From: Mycobacterium sp. GA-2829
GTDB lineage: Bacteria; Actinomycetota; Actinomycetes; Mycobacteriales; Mycobacteriaceae
Length of the DNA: 64,000 nt
Assembly (NCBI RefSeq): GCF_001499965.1
Contig: NZ_LQIT01000013.1
Location: 54,201 to 118,200, forward strand
Direction: 5' to 3'
The stretch's first letter is position 1, and every line of letters begins with the position of its first letter. A program made the translations under genes and the position numbers. Positions 1-10,575 of this stretch are shown piece after piece. The notes under the pieces are model-generated. The model was not told where the DNA came from. It searched no databases and saw only the letters and a list, made by a program, of their open reading frames with translations.

Positions 1-2366
1 CCCAGCACCTCGACCCGCAGGCCGCCCGGCTCGTTCGGGTGCTGGCCGCCGGCGCTGACCTGACCGTGTACGCCGGTGACCCCGACCAGTCGGTGTTCGG
101 GTACCGCGGTGCGGACCCGGCGCTGCTGCGCGACGAGGACGGCGTCGCAGTGACCCTCACCCGCTCGCACCGGTGTTCACCCGCCGTGGCGCGCGCGATC
201 AACGGGCTGGGTCGGCGGCTGCCCGGTCAACGTCCCGAGTTCGTCGGATCCGCCTCCGCCACCGAGGGTTCAGTCGCGGTGCGGATCGCCGCGACCGCCC
301 ACGCCGAGTCCGGTCTCATCGCCGACGCGCTGCGCCGCGCACACCTCGTCGACGGGGTGCCGTGGTCGCAGATGGCGGTGATCGTGCGGTCCCTGCCGCG
401 CACGGGTGCGCCGTTGGCGCGTGCGCTCACCGCGGCGGGGGTGCCCGTCGACCTGTCCACGGCCGCGCCGCTGGTCGAAGAGCCCGCGGTACGCGCGCTG
501 CTGACAGTCCTCGAGGCCACCGCCGACACCCTGACCGGTGCGCAGGCCGAGGCGCTGCTCGCCGGTCCGATCGGGCGGGTCGACCCGGTGACGATGCGGC
601 AGGTGCGTCGGGCATTGCGGCGCGCCGACGGCAGCCAACCGCCGCGGGACTTCGCCGACCTGCTCGTCGAGGCGCTCACCGGGCCGCCGCCCGCCGTGTC
701 GGCCGAACTCGAGCGTCCGCTGCGCCGGGTGCGCGCGGTGCTGACGGCCGCGCGGCGCAGCGTCGACGAGGGGGCCGACCCGCGGCACACGCTGTGGCAG
801 GCGTGGCATCGCAGCGGGCTGCAGCGGCGGTGGCTCGCGGCCAGTGAGCGGGGCGGGGCGGCAGGTGCTCAGGCCGACCGTGACCTCGACGCCGTCACGG
901 CCCTGTTCGACGTCGCCGACCAGTACGTCACCCGCACCGCGGGCGCATCGGTCCGCGGCTTCCTCGACCACGTGACCACGCTCGGCCTACCGCCGGTGCG
1001 CCGCGACGAGCGGCGCGCCACGGAGTCCGTCGCGGTGCGCAGCGCCCACGCCGCGCTCGCGGGTGAATGGGACTTCGTCGTCATCGCCGGTCTGCAGGAA
1101 GGGTTGTGGCCCAACACCGTCCCGCGCGGCGGGGTGCTGGGCACCCAGCGTCTGGTCGACGTGCTCGACGGCGTCGCCGATTCCGCGGACGCCGCGGTGT
1201 CGTCGCGGGCGCCGCTGCTCGCCGAGGAACGCAGGCTGCTGATCGCCGCGCTCGGCCGCGCCCGGAACCGGGTGCTGGTGACCGCTGTCGACAGCGACAG
1301 CGGTACCGAAGCCCTGCTGCCCTCGCCGTTCTGCGCAGAGCTGAGCGCGTTCGCCACGGACGACGGCGGCGACCCGCAGCCGCCGGTGCGGGCCCCGCGG
1401 GTGCTGGCGCCGTCCGCATTGGTCGGCCGGTTGCGGGCGGTGGTGTGCGCCCCCGACGGTGCGGTCGACGACGCCGCCCGTGACTGCGCGGCCACACAGC
1501 TGGCCCGGCTGGCCGCCGCCGGCGTACCGGGTGCCGACCCGACGCAGTGGCACCTCATGACGCCGCTGACCACCGACGATCCGCTGTGGGACGACGAGCA
1601 GCATGTGGTGACGCTGTCGCCGTCGACGCTGCAGACGCTCACCGACTGCCCGCTGCGCTGGCTGCTCGAACGCCACGGCGGCCGCGACGGCCGCGATGTC
1701 CGCTCCGCGGTCGGGTCTCTGCTGCACGCACTGGTGGCGGAGTCGGGGAAAACGGAGAGCCAACTGCTCAACGAGCTCGAGAAGGTGTGGGCGGACCTGC
1801 CTCACGAGGCGCAGTGGCACGCCGCCAACGAGTTGACCCGTCATCAGGCCATGCTGTCGGCGTTCGAGCACTGGCGCACCCAGACCCGCCGCGAGTTGAC
1901 GGAGGTGGGTACCGAAGTCGACGTCGAGGGCGTCGTCTGCGACGACGACGAAGAGCGGCCCGCGGTTCGGGTGCGGGGCCGGCTGGACCGGTTGGAGCGC
2001 GACAGCGAGGGCCGGTTGGTGGTCGTGGACCTGAAGACCGGCAAGAGCCCGGTCACCAAGGACGACGGGCAGCGCCACGCCCAGCTGGCGATGTATCAGC
2101 TGGCCGTGGCCGCGGGGCTGCTCCCCGACGGGGACGTGCCCGGTGGCGGCCGGTTGGTGTACCTGGGCAAGTGCGGTGCCGCGGGTCCGACCGAGCGGGA
2201 GCAGGACGCGCTGACCGACGACGGGGTCGCGCAGTGGCGCCGCGACGTCGGTGACGCCGCCGCCGCGACCCAGGGGCCGACGTTCGTCGCCCGGCTCAAC
2301 GACAATTGCGCACACTGCCCGGTGCGCAACAGCTGCCCGGCACAGTCCGAGGGGGAGAGGGCATGA
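1..2366 (+). CDS. adnA: AdnA, helicase-nuclease subunit (5' end outside window)
   Basis: AdnA is one subunit of the mycobacterial AdnAB motor-nuclease that resects double-strand breaks. The window opens inside helicase motif II: the first codons read QHLDPQAARL, followed by the GDPDQSVFGYRG motif III region. UvrD-type motifs continue (TLTRSHR; the VIAGLQEGLWPN segment near base 1080). The C-terminal third is a RecB-like nuclease: LSPSTLQTLTDCPLRW, the catalytic VVVDLKTGKSP, and QLAMYQLA. Four cysteines (one in TDCPLRW, three in NCAHCPVRNSC) fit the Fe-S cluster of AddB/AdnA-type nucleases. The stop overlaps the adnB start by four bases (ATGA), so the two are translationally coupled. The partner and gene order match the known adnA-adnB operon. 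The N-terminus, including Walker A, is missing only because of the window edge. Confidence 0.93.
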   Translation, partial: QHLDPQAARLVRVLAAGADLTVYAGDPDQSVFGYRGADPALLRDEDGVAVTLTRSHRCSPAVARAINGLGRRLPGQRPEFVGSASATEGSVAVRIAATAHAESGLIADALRRAHLVDGVPWSQMAVIVRSLPRTGAPLARALTAAGVPVDLSTAAPLVEEPAVRALLTVLEATADTLTGAQAEALLAGPIGRVDPVTMRQVRRALRRADGSQPPRDFADLLVEALTGPPPAVSAELERPLRRVRAVLTAARRSVDEGADPRHTLWQAWHRSGLQRRWLAASERGGAAGAQADRDLDAVTALFDVADQYVTRTAGASVRGFLDHVTTLGLPPVRRDERRATESVAVRSAHAALAGEWDFVVIAGLQEGLWPNTVPRGGVLGTQRLVDVLDGVADSADAAVSSRAPLLAEERRLLIAALGRARNRVLVTAVDSDSGTEALLPSPFCAELSAFATDDGGDPQPPVRAPRVLAPSALVGRLRAVVCAPDGAVDDAARDCAATQLARLAAAGVPGADPTQWHLMTPLTTDDPLWDDEQHVVTLSPSTLQTLTDCPLRWLLERHGGRDGRDVRSAVGSLLHALVAESGKTESQLLNELEKVWADLPHEAQWHAANELTRHQAMLSAFEHWRTQTRRELTEVGTEVDVEGVVCDDDEERPAVRVRGRLDRLERDSEGRLVVVDLKTGKSPVTKDDGQRHAQLAMYQLAVAAGLLPDGDVPGGGRLVYLGKCGAAGPTEREQDALTDDGVAQWRRDVGDAAAATQGPTFVARLNDNCAHCPVRNSCPAQSEGERA

Positions 2367-5300
2367 CCGCTCGCTACAGTCCGGCCGAATTGGCCTCGGC
2401 GCTGGGTCTTTTCGCGCCTACCGACGAACAGGCCGCGGTCATCGCCGCACCGCCCGGTCCGGTGGTGGTCATCGCAGGCGCCGGCGCCGGTAAGACCGAG
2501 ACCATGGCCGCGCGGGTGGTGTGGCTCGTCGCCAACGGGTACGCGACGCCGGGGCAGGTGCTCGGGTTGACCTTCACCCGCAAGGCGGCCGGCCAGTTGC
2601 TGCGCCGGGTCCGCACCCGGTTGGCGCGGTTGGCCGGCGCCGGGCTGGTGCCCGGGGTCGACACCACCGACGACCCGCCGACGGTCAGCACCTACCACGC
2701 GTTCGCCGGCACACTGCTGCGCGAGCACGGTCTGCTGCTACCGATCGAGCCGGAGACCCGCCTGATCGGCGAGACCGAACTGTGGCAGTTGGCCCACCGC
2801 GTCGTGTGCGAGCATCCCGGCCCGCTGGAGATCGACAAGACGCCGGCGGCGGTGACGCAGATGGTGCTGCGGTTGGCCGGACAGCTCGCCGAACACCTCG
2901 TCGACACCGACGAATTGCGCGGCACGCACGTCGAACTCGAGCGGTTGGTGCACACGCTGCCCGCGGGTCCGTATCAGCGCGACCGGGGGCCGAGCCAGTG
3001 GTTGCTGCGCATGCTCGCCACCCAGACCGAGCGCACCGAGCTCATCCCGCTGATCGATGCGCTGCACCGGCGGATGCAGGACGAGAAAGTGATGGACTTC
3101 GGGATGCAGATGGGCGCGGCCGCCCGGCTCGCCGCCGCCTTCCCGCAGGTCGGTGCGCAGCTGCGGGCCCGCTACCGCGTGGTGCTGCTCGACGAGTACC
3201 AGGACACCGGGCACGCGCAGCGGGTGGCGTTGTCGGCGCTGTTCGGCGGCGGCGTGGACGACGGTCTGGCGCTCACCGCGGTCGGTGATCCGATCCAGTC
3301 GATCTACGGGTGGCGCGGCGCGTCGGCGACGAATCTGCCGCGGTTCGCCACCGACTTCCCGCGCTCCGACGGCAGCCCGGCCCGGGTGCTGGAGTTGCGC
3401 ACCAGTTGGCGTAATCCGCCGAGCACGTTGCATCTGGCCAACGCGGTGTCGGCGGAGGCGCGGGGCCGGTCGGTAGCGGTGCGGTCGCTGCGGCCGCGTC
3501 CCGGCGCCGAGGCGGGCACCACCCGGCTGGCGCTGCTCAACGATGTTGCCGCGGAACGTGACTGGGTGGCCGACGAGGTCGCGCGGCGGTATCACGCGCC
3601 GCGCGAGGAGGGGCAGGGCCCGCCGACCGCGGCGGTGCTGTTGCGTCGCAACGCCGATGCCGCACCGATGGCCGATGCGCTCACCGCGCGCGGTGTGCCC
3701 GTCGAGGTGGTCGGCCTGGCGGGTCTGCTGGGGGTCACCGAGGTCGCGGACGTGGTCGCGATGCTGCGGCTGGTGGCCGATCCGACCGCGGGCGCCGCCG
3801 CGGTGCGCACCCTGACCGGTCCGCGGTGGCGCCTGGGCGCCCGCGACCTCGCCGCGCTGTGGCGCCGGGCGCTCGAACTCGACGACGGCGGGCCGGGTCC
3901 CGAGGCGACGGCCGCGCAGATCGTCGCGCAGGTCGCGCCCGATGCGGACGCCGCCTGCCTGGCCGACGCGATCTGCGATCCCGGTCCCGCCGAACGGTAT
4001 TCGCCGGAAGGGTATGGCCGCATCGTCGCGCTCGGCCGCGAATTGACCTCGTTGCGTGGGCATCTCGGGATGGCGCTGCCCGACCTCGTCGCCGAGGTGC
4101 GCCGCATCCTCGGCGTCGACGTCGAGGCCCGCGCCGGGATGCCGGTGCCGTCGGGGTGGTCGGGCACCGAACATCTCGACGCGTTCGTGGACGTGGTCGC
4201 CGATTACGCGAGCCGACCCGGCGCGACCATCGGCGGGCTGCTCGCCTATCTCGACGTGGCGATGGAGCGCGAGAACGGTCTGGCGCCGGCGGATCTCGCG
4301 GTCTCCACCGACCGGGTGCAGTTGCTGACCGTGCATGCCGCCAAGGGGTTGGAGTGGCAGGTGGTGGCGGTGCCGCATCTGAGCGGCCGCATCTTCCCGT
4401 CCACCGCGCAGGCCCGGACCTGGCTGACCGATCCGGCGGATCTGCCGCCGCTGCTGCGCGGGGACCGGGCGACCACCACCGACCACGGTGTGCCGGTGCT
4501 CGACAGCTCCGACGTCAACGATCGAAAGATGTTGTCCGACAGGATCAACGACCACAAACGCCACCTCGAACAACGCCGCACCGACGAGGAGCGGCGCCTG
4601 CTGTACGTCGCGCTGACCCGCGCGGAGGACACGCTGCTGCTGTCGGGCCACCACTGGGGCGCCACCGAGGGCAAACCGCGCGGCCCGTCGGAGTTCCTCG
4701 AGGAGCTCAAGGAGATCATCGAACGCGCCGAGCGGGACGGCACGCCGTGCGGGGTCATCGACCAGTGGGCGCCCGCACCCGCCGACGGGGAGAAGAACCC
4801 GTTGCGCGACACCGTCAAAGAGGTCACGTGGCCCGCGGATCCGGCGGGGGAGCGGCGCAATGACGTCGACCGCGGCGCCGACCTGGTGGCGCGCGCGATG
4901 GCCGACCCCGACGTTCCGGTCGAGGACGTCGACGGGTGGGCCGCCGACGTGGACGCGCTTCTCGCCGAACGTGAACGCGCGGCGCAGAAGACGCCGCCGA
5001 CCCTGCCCGCCGAGGTCTCGGTCAGCACGCTCGTCGATCTGGGCGACGATCCGGAGGCGGTGCTGTCCCGGCTGAACCGGCGGCTGCCCGTCCCGCCGGA
5101 CCCCAACGCGTCGCTCGGCACCGCCTTCCACGACTGGGTGCAGCGCTACTTCGGCGCCGAGCGGTTGTTCGACCTCGACGATCTGCCCGGTGCGGTCGAC
5201 GGCGACACCCGGCGCCTCGAAGCCGAACGCCTCACCGAACTGCAGCAGGCGTTCATGTTGTCGCCGTGGGCCGCTCGCACCCCGCTGGACGTCGAGGTGC

Positions 5301-5626
5301 CGTTCGACATGGTTCTCGGTGAGACCATGGTGCGCGGCCGGATCGACGCGGTGTTCGGCGACGACGACGGCGGCGCGACTGTCGTCGACTGGAAGACCGG
5401 ATCACCGCCGGCCACCCCGGAGGCCGCTCAGCAGGCCGCGATCCAGCTCGCGGTCTACCGGTTGGCGTGGGCGCAATTGAGCGGCCGCCCGGTCGACCAG
5501 GTGCGTGCGGCGTTCCACTACATCCGGGCCAACCACACGGTGCGCCCGGACGATCTGCCCGGCGTCGACGACCTCACCGCGCTACTCGACGCGGCGCGCG
5601 GCCCGGTCGGTCAGGAGGCGCGGTAG
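2363..5626 (+). CDS. adnB: AdnB, helicase-nuclease subunit
   Basis: This is the second subunit of the AdnAB ATP-dependent resection motor, about 1087 aa, matching the usual 1050-1100 aa. I chose the ATG at 2363 because it overlaps the adnA stop (ATGA) and has GGGGGAGAGGG upstream; an in-frame ATG 57 bases earlier lies inside adnA. Walker A is AGAGAGKTE near residues 38-46 and motif II is DEYQDT near 277. [25 protein letters not shown] and RLLYVALTRAED follow. The C-terminal nuclease domain has VVDWKTGSPP near residue 1008 and the QLAVYRLAW motif after it. The last 16 bases overlap the end of the convergent DoxX-family gene. Confidence 0.94.
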   Translation: MTARYSPAELASALGLFAPTDEQAAVIAAPPGPVVVIAGAGAGKTETMAARVVWLVANGYATPGQVLGLTFTRKAAGQLLRRVRTRLARLAGAGLVPGVDTTDDPPTVSTYHAFAGTLLREHGLLLPIEPETRLIGETELWQLAHRVVCEHPGPLEIDKTPAAVTQMVLRLAGQLAEHLVDTDELRGTHVELERLVHTLPAGPYQRDRGPSQWLLRMLATQTERTELIPLIDALHRRMQDEKVMDFGMQMGAAARLAAAFPQVGAQLRARYRVVLLDEYQDTGHAQRVALSALFGGGVDDGLALTAVGDPIQSIYGWRGASATNLPRFATDFPRSDGSPARVLELRTSWRNPPSTLHLANAVSAEARGRSVAVRSLRPRPGAEAGTTRLALLNDVAAERDWVADEVARRYHAPREEGQGPPTAAVLLRRNADAAPMADALTARGVPVEVVGLAGLLGVTEVADVVAMLRLVADPTAGAAAVRTLTGPRWRLGARDLAALWRRALELDDGGPGPEATAAQIVAQVAPDADAACLADAICDPGPAERYSPEGYGRIVALGRELTSLRGHLGMALPDLVAEVRRILGVDVEARAGMPVPSGWSGTEHLDAFVDVVADYASRPGATIGGLLAYLDVAMERENGLAPADLAVSTDRVQLLTVHAAKGLEWQVVAVPHLSGRIFPSTAQARTWLTDPADLPPLLRGDRATTTDHGVPVLDSSDVNDRKMLSDRINDHKRHLEQRRTDEERRLLYVALTRAEDTLLLSGHHWGATEGKPRGPSEFLEELKEIIERAERDGTPCGVIDQWAPAPADGEKNPLRDTVKEVTWPADPAGERRNDVDRGADLVARAMADPDVPVEDVDGWAADVDALLAERERAAQKTPPTLPAEVSVSTLVDLGDDPEAVLSRLNRRLPVPPDPNASLGTAFHDWVQRYFGAERLFDLDDLPGAVDGDTRRLEAERLTELQQAFMLSPWAARTPLDVEVPFDMVLGETMVRGRIDAVFGDDDGGATVVDWKTGSPPATPEAAQQAAIQLAVYRLAWAQLSGRPVDQVRAAFHYIRANHTVRPDDLPGVDDLTALLDAARGPVGQEAR

Positions 5627-6006
5627 ATCTTCAGCGCCTGGGTGATCATCGGGATCTGCAGCGGAAGACGGGCGAGCGCGGCGATGCGCATCGGCCACGG
5701 CTTGTCCCACCACAGCCGCACCATGTTGAGGTTGCCGGGGAACACCGCCACGTACAACGCGATGGCGGCCAGTGCTCCCGCCTTGCGCGTCCGGGGCGCA
5801 GCCAGCGCCGCGGCCACCCCGAGTTCGGCCACGCCGGAGGCATAGGTGTAGAACCGGGGGCTGCCGGGCAACTCCGCGGGGATGATGCCGTCGAAGGGCT
5901 TGGGCGCGATGAAGTGCAGGGCACCGATGCCGAGCAGCATCGCCGCCATCCGGTTGGCCAGCTTCGACCCGGCGTTGCGCTGCGGTACGGCTGAGGGGGA
6001 GGTCAT
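5611..6006 (-). CDS. DoxX-family membrane protein
   Basis: A small membrane protein (131 aa) starting at the ATG at 6006, MTSPSAVPQRNAGSKLANR. A longer frame exists upstream, but it runs antisense through the K+ channel gene and is not needed. Hydrophobic segments are visible at MAAMLLGIGALHFIAP, the FYTYASGVAELGVAAALAA stretch, AGALAAIALYVAVFPGNLNM, and near the C-terminus. The HFIAPKPFDGIIP and GNLNM motifs are typical of the DoxX-like group. DoxX proteins are linked to thiol and oxidative stress complexes in mycobacteria, but this paralogue's role is not shown by the sequence. It is divergent from the K+ channel gene with only 46 bases between starts. Confidence 0.8.
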   Translation of the reverse strand: MTSPSAVPQRNAGSKLANRMAAMLLGIGALHFIAPKPFDGIIPAELPGSPRFYTYASGVAELGVAAALAAPRTRKAGALAAIALYVAVFPGNLNMVRLWWDKPWPMRIAALARLPLQIPMITQALKIYRAS

Positions 6007-6052
6007 GATTACATTGTGCTGGTGCGGCAGCCCCACCCGGTGACGGACCCTC

Positions 6053-7147
6053 GTGGCTAAGGGACGCCTGCGGCGACGCCTCGCCGCCATCGAACAGGAT
6101 CTGACGAGTCGGCCCGACGCGGCGCTGGTCGACGTGCTGAAGATCCCCGAACCGTTCATCAGCCCGACCCAGCGCATCATCCGGCGCATCATCTACGCCG
6201 CCGGCGCCCTGGCGGCCGCGGTGATCATCGTCTACCTCGACCGGCACGGCTACCGCGACATCAACGATTCGCCGGAGACCAGCGATCCGCTGTCGCTGCT
6301 GGACTGCATCTACTACGCCACGGTGTCGCTGTCGACCACCGGCTACGGCGACATCACCCCGGTCACCCCGGAGGCGCGGCTGATCAACGTCCTGGTGATC
6401 ACCCCGCTGCGAGTGGCCTTCCTGATCGTGCTGATCGGTACCACGGTCGAGACCCTGACCAGCCAGTCGCGCCAGGCGTTGAAGATCCAGCGATGGAGGA
6501 GCAGAGTGCGCAATCACACCGTGGTCATCGGCTACGGCACCAAGGGCCGCACGGCGGTGGCCGCGATGGTCGGTGACGAGGTGGCGCCCGCCGACATCGT
6601 CGTCGTCGACGAGAACGGCGTGGCGCTGGAGCGGGCGCGCAGCGCGGGTCTGGTGACCGTCCACGGCGATGCGACCAAGGCCGAGGTGCTGCGGTTGGCC
6701 AGCGCGCAGCACGCCAAATCGATCATCGTCGCAACCGACAACGACGCGAGCGCGGTGCTCGTGACGCTCACCGCCCGCGAACTCGCCCCCAACGCCAAGA
6801 TCATCGCCGCTGCCCGCGAGGCCGAGAACCAGCACCTGTTGCGCCAGTCCGGCGCCGACTCCACGGTGGTGTCCTCCGAGACCGCCGGGCGACTGCTCGG
6901 CATCGCCACGCAGACCCCCAGTGTGGTGGAGATGATGGAGGATCTGCTCACCCCCGACGCCGGGTTCGCAATCGCCGAACGCGAGGTCAGCCCGAAGGAG
7001 GTGGGCGGTTCGCCCCGCCACCTGCACGACATCGTGCTCGGCGTCGTCCGCGACGGCGGTCTGGTGCGCGTGGACGCCCCCGAGGTGGACGCGCTGGAAT
7101 CCGGTGACCGGCTGCTCTACATCCGCAGCGCGGACGCCGAGCGATGA
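6053..7147 (+). CDS. Two-TM potassium channel with RCK/TrkA-N domain
   Basis: A 364-aa cation channel subunit starting at GTG 6053. TM1 is around residues 45-62, the pore loop carries the K+ selectivity sequence TTGYGD (95-100), and TM2 is around 110-132. A cytosolic RCK (TrkA-N) Rossmann domain begins at NHTVVIGYGTKGRTAV, with the glycine motif at 160-165; a TrkA-C-like region follows. It is therefore a gated K+ channel of the type found next to nudC in mycobacteria (Rv3200c-like by neighbourhood). The stop overlaps nudC by four bases (ATGA). Confidence 0.9.
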   Translation: MAKGRLRRRLAAIEQDLTSRPDAALVDVLKIPEPFISPTQRIIRRIIYAAGALAAAVIIVYLDRHGYRDINDSPETSDPLSLLDCIYYATVSLSTTGYGDITPVTPEARLINVLVITPLRVAFLIVLIGTTVETLTSQSRQALKIQRWRSRVRNHTVVIGYGTKGRTAVAAMVGDEVAPADIVVVDENGVALERARSAGLVTVHGDATKAEVLRLASAQHAKSIIVATDNDASAVLVTLTARELAPNAKIIAAAREAENQHLLRQSGADSTVVSSETAGRLLGIATQTPSVVEMMEDLLTPDAGFAIAEREVSPKEVGGSPRHLHDIVLGVVRDGGLVRVDAPEVDALESGDRLLYIRSADAER

Positions 7148-8079
7148 GCGACTTTCAGAAGCTGCGCAACATCCCGCTGCTCTCCCGCGTCGGCGCCGAC
7201 CGCGTCGACGCGCTGCGCACCGACATCGACGCCGCGACCGTCGGGTGGGCCGACGCGCTGCTGCTGCGGGTCGACAACCGAAACCAGGTGCTGATCGCCG
7301 GCGGCCAGGTCGTGCTCGGCCCGGCGAGCGCACTCGGCGACAGCCCGCCCGACCACGCGGTGTTCCTCGGTCGGCTGCGCGACGGCCGCCACGTATGGGC
7401 GGTGCGGTCCGCGCTGCAGCCGCCGGACGACGGCTCCGAGACCCAGGTACTCGACCTGCGCCGGGCCGGCCAGATCTTCGACGACACCAGCGCACAGCTC
7501 GTGGCCACCGCGACCGCGCTGCTCAACTGGCACGACCACGCCCGCTTCAGCCCGGTCGACGGCGCCCCGACCAAACCTGTCAAAGCCGGTTGGTCGCGGG
7601 TCAACCCGGTCGACGGGCACGAGGAGTTCCCGCGCATCGACCCCGCGGTGATCTGCCTGGTGCACGACGGCCACGACCGCGCCGTGCTGGCCCGCCAGAC
7701 GCTGTGGCCGGAGCGGTTGTTCTCGATCCTCGCCGGCTTCGTCGAGGCCGGCGAATCCTTCGAATCCTGCGTGGTGCGCGAGATCGCCGAGGAGGTCGGC
7801 CTCACCGTCACCGACGTGCGCTACCTGGGCAGCCAGCCGTGGCCGTTTCCGCGGTCGCTGATGGTCGGCTTCCACGCGGTCGGCGACCCGGAGCAGCCGT
7901 TCGCGTTCAACGACGGGGAGATCGCCGAGGCGGGCTGGTTCACCCGCGCCGAGGTGCGTACCGCGCTCGAACAGGGCGACTGGAACGCCGCGGCGGGCAA
8001 CTCCTCGTCGCGGTTGCTGCTGCCCGGGTCGATCTCGATCGCCCGGGAGATCATCGAGTCCTGGGCGTACGCCGACTGA
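7144..8079 (+). CDS. nudC: NAD(+)/NADH pyrophosphatase NudC
   Basis: A Nudix hydrolase (311 aa) that cleaves NADH/NAD-type dinucleotides and, in characterised family members, NAD-capped RNA. The Nudix box lies at GFVEAGESFESC-VVREIAEEVGL (bases about 7736-7804), with the metal-binding REIAEE core. The NudC-specific SQPWPFPRS motif follows at about 7831. The four-cysteine zinc motif of E. coli NudC is not visible. The start overlaps the channel gene. It converges on the mycoredoxin gene with a gap of only four bases. Confidence 0.94.
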   Translation: MSDFQKLRNIPLLSRVGADRVDALRTDIDAATVGWADALLLRVDNRNQVLIAGGQVVLGPASALGDSPPDHAVFLGRLRDGRHVWAVRSALQPPDDGSETQVLDLRRAGQIFDDTSAQLVATATALLNWHDHARFSPVDGAPTKPVKAGWSRVNPVDGHEEFPRIDPAVICLVHDGHDRAVLARQTLWPERLFSILAGFVEAGESFESCVVREIAEEVGLTVTDVRYLGSQPWPFPRSLMVGFHAVGDPEQPFAFNDGEIAEAGWFTRAEVRTALEQGDWNAAAGNSSSRLLLPGSISIAREIIESWAYAD

Positions 8080-8083
8080 CTGA

Positions 8084-8332
8084 TCAGCGGCCGAGCTTGG
8101 CCTTGACGTCCTTGATGCTCGGGTTGGTCAGCGCCGAACCGTCGGGGAACTTCACCGTCGGCACGGTCTGGTTGCCGCCGTTGACCTTCATCACGAAGTC
8201 CGCGGCGGCGGGGTCGCGTTCGATGTCGACCTCGGTCCATTCGATGCCCTCGGCCTGCAGCGCCTTCTTCAATCGGACGCAGTAGCCGCACCACGTGGTG
8301 GTGTACATGGTCAGCGTGTCAGCAGCACTCAT
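8084..8332 (-). CDS. mrx1: Mycoredoxin (glutaredoxin-like)
   Basis: An 82-aa thioredoxin-fold oxidoreductase beginning [18 protein letters not shown]. The CGYC active site near the N-terminus, [10 protein letters not shown] (cis-Pro TVP motif) and the short length match mycoredoxin-1. That enzyme reduces mycothiol mixed disulfides in actinobacteria. It is divergent from uvrD2. Its position beside nudC and uvrD2 matches the conserved mycobacterial order. Confidence 0.93.
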   Translation of the reverse strand: MSAADTLTMYTTTWCGYCVRLKKALQAEGIEWTEVDIERDPAAADFVMKVNGGNQTVPTVKFPDGSALTNPSIKDVKAKLGR

Positions 8333-8413
8333 AAGACCTGCAACGTTACCGACCGCCCCGACATGCCCGACACGGACGGGCGGTTGTCGGTGGGCCCTGC
8401 CAAGATGGACCGC

Positions 8414-10534
8414 ATGCCAGTCGAGGTCCCCACCTCGTCGCGGGAGCGGTTACTCGCCGACCTCGACGAGGAACAGCGCGAGGCCGTGCTGGCGCCCAGG
8501 GGGCCGGTCTGTGTGCTGGCCGGCGCGGGCACCGGCAAGACCCGCACCATCACCCGCCGCATCGCCCACCTGGTCGCCGCGGGCCACGTCGCACCCGGGC
8601 AGGTGCTGGCGGTGACGTTCACCTCCCGCGCCGCGGGGGAGATGCGGGCGCGGCTGCGCGCACTCGACCAGGAGGCAGGCGGCGTCGGCACGGGTGCGGT
8701 GCAGGCCATGACGTTCCACGCCGCTGCCCGCCGGCAACTGCGCTACTTCTGGCCACGCGTCGTCGGCGACACCAGCTGGCAGCTGCTCGACAGCAAGTTC
8801 TCCGTCGTCGCCCAGGCCGCCAACCGCGCCCGCATCCAGGCCGCCACCGACGACGTGCGTGACCTCGCCGGCGAGATCGAGTGGGCGAAGGCGTCGCTGA
8901 TCAGCCCCGAGGCGTACCCGGCCGCCGTCGCGAAGGTCGGGCGCGACGTCCCGATGGACGCGGCGAAGGTGGCCGCCGTCTACGCGGGGTACGAGGCGCT
9001 CAAGGCCCGCAACGACGGCACCGCCCTGCTCGACTTCGACGACCTGCTGCTGCACACCGCCGCCGCGATCGAGAACGACGCCGCCGTGGCCGCCGAGTTC
9101 CGCGACCGCTACCGCTGCTTCGTCGTCGACGAGTACCAGGACGTCACCCCGCTGCAGCAGCGGGTGCTCGACGCGTGGCTCGGCCCCCGGGACGACCTCA
9201 CGGTCGTCGGCGACGCCAACCAGACCATCTACTCGTTCACCGGCGCCACCCCGCGCTACCTGCTCGACTTCTCCCGCCGCTTCCCCGACGCCGCGGTGAT
9301 CCGGCTCGAACGCGACTACCGCTCCACGCCGCAGGTGGTGTCGCTGGCCAACCGTGTCATCGCCGCCGCGCGCGGTCGCATGGCCGGCAGCAGGCTGCAC
9401 CTGGTCGGCCAGCGTCCACCCGGCCCCAACCCCTCCTTCGCCGAACACCCCGACGAGGTGGCCGAGGCCGCCGCCGTCGCCAAGGACATCCGCAGGCTGC
9501 TCGACGCGGGCACCCCTGCCGCCGAGATCGCCGTGCTCTACCGCATCAACGCGCAGTCGGAGGTCTACGAGGAGGCGCTCACCGAAGCCGGGATCGCGTT
9601 CCAGGTCCGCGGCGGCGAGGGGTTCTTCAGCCGCCAGGAGATCCGCCAGGCCCTCGTCGCACTGCAGCGCGCCGCCGAACGCGACATCGACGGTGACGGT
9701 GACCTCGCGGCCGTCGTCCGCGCGGTGCTCGAACCGCTCGGGCTCACCGCCGAGCCGCCCGCCGGTACCCGCGCCCGCGAACGCTGGGAGGCGCTCACCG
9801 CGCTGGCCGAACTCGTCGACGAGGAGGTCGCGCTGCGCCCCGACCTCGACATCCGCGCGCTGGTCCACGAACTGCGCCAACGCGCCGACGCCCGGCACCC
9901 GCCGGTGGTCCAGGGCGTCACGCTGGCGTCGCTGCACGCGGCCAAGGGCCTGGAGTGGGACGCGGTCTTCCTCGTCGGGCTGGCCGACGGCACCCTGCCG
10001 ATCTCGCACGCGCTCACCCACGGTCCCGAGAGCGAACCGGTGGAGGAGGAGCGTCGACTGCTCTACGTCGGAATCACCAGAGCGCGTGTGCATCTCACGC
10101 TGAGCTGGGCGCTGGCCCGCGCACCCGGCGGACGCCAGGGCCGTCGGCCCTCGCGGTTCCTCAACGGGGTGGCGCCGCACGCCGCGAACGAATCGTCGGC
10201 GAACCGCCCGCGTCGCGCCAAGGGGCCGACCCCGCGCTGCCGGGTCTGCAACGATCAACTCACGACACCGGCGTCAATAATGTTGCGCCGCTGCGAAACC
10301 TGTTCGGCCGACATCGACGAAGACCTGCTCGCCGCGCTCAAAGAGTGGCGGCTCAAGGTGTCCAAGGAACTGAAAGTGCCGGCGTTCGTGGTGTTCACCG
10401 ACAACACGCTGATCGCGATCGCCGAATCGCTGCCGACCGACGAGGCGGCGCTGGTCGCGATCCCCGGCATCGGCGCCCGCAAGCTCGAGCAGTACGGCGC
10501 CGACGTCCTCGCTCTGGTGCACGCGCGCGGCTGA
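8414..10534 (+). CDS. uvrD2: ATP-dependent DNA helicase UvrD2
   Basis: A superfamily 1 helicase of about 706 aa from ATG 8414 ([14 protein letters not shown]). ATGs at 8405 and 8363 are also in frame, and no ribosome-binding site decides between them; 8414 gives a length close to the usual 700 aa. Motif I is GAGTGKTRT near residues 37-45, motif II is DEYQDV near 239, and [30 protein letters not shown] and [14 protein letters not shown] follow. The C-terminus has the tetracysteine element CRVC...CETC (bases about 10240-10305) and then an HRDC domain ending [10 protein letters not shown]. The HRDC plus tetracysteine combination distinguishes UvrD2 from UvrD1. Confidence 0.94.
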   Translation: MPVEVPTSSRERLLADLDEEQREAVLAPRGPVCVLAGAGTGKTRTITRRIAHLVAAGHVAPGQVLAVTFTSRAAGEMRARLRALDQEAGGVGTGAVQAMTFHAAARRQLRYFWPRVVGDTSWQLLDSKFSVVAQAANRARIQAATDDVRDLAGEIEWAKASLISPEAYPAAVAKVGRDVPMDAAKVAAVYAGYEALKARNDGTALLDFDDLLLHTAAAIENDAAVAAEFRDRYRCFVVDEYQDVTPLQQRVLDAWLGPRDDLTVVGDANQTIYSFTGATPRYLLDFSRRFPDAAVIRLERDYRSTPQVVSLANRVIAAARGRMAGSRLHLVGQRPPGPNPSFAEHPDEVAEAAAVAKDIRRLLDAGTPAAEIAVLYRINAQSEVYEEALTEAGIAFQVRGGEGFFSRQEIRQALVALQRAAERDIDGDGDLAAVVRAVLEPLGLTAEPPAGTRARERWEALTALAELVDEEVALRPDLDIRALVHELRQRADARHPPVVQGVTLASLHAAKGLEWDAVFLVGLADGTLPISHALTHGPESEPVEEERRLLYVGITRARVHLTLSWALARAPGGRQGRRPSRFLNGVAPHAANESSANRPRRAKGPTPRCRVCNDQLTTPASIMLRRCETCSADIDEDLLAALKEWRLKVSKELKVPAFVVFTDNTLIAIAESLPTDEAALVAIPGIGARKLEQYGADVLALVHARG

Positions 10535-10575
10535 GACTGCCAACCATCGCAAAAATCGCGCCAAAACCGCTGGTA

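Noticed and set aside
2738..5131. 797-aa minus-strand frame across adnB
   Set aside because: Shadow of adnB.
5582..7495. 637-aa minus-strand frame
   Set aside because: Antisense to the K+ channel and nudC genes, which have clear motifs; Arg/Gly/Val-rich composition typical of GC-rich shadow frames.
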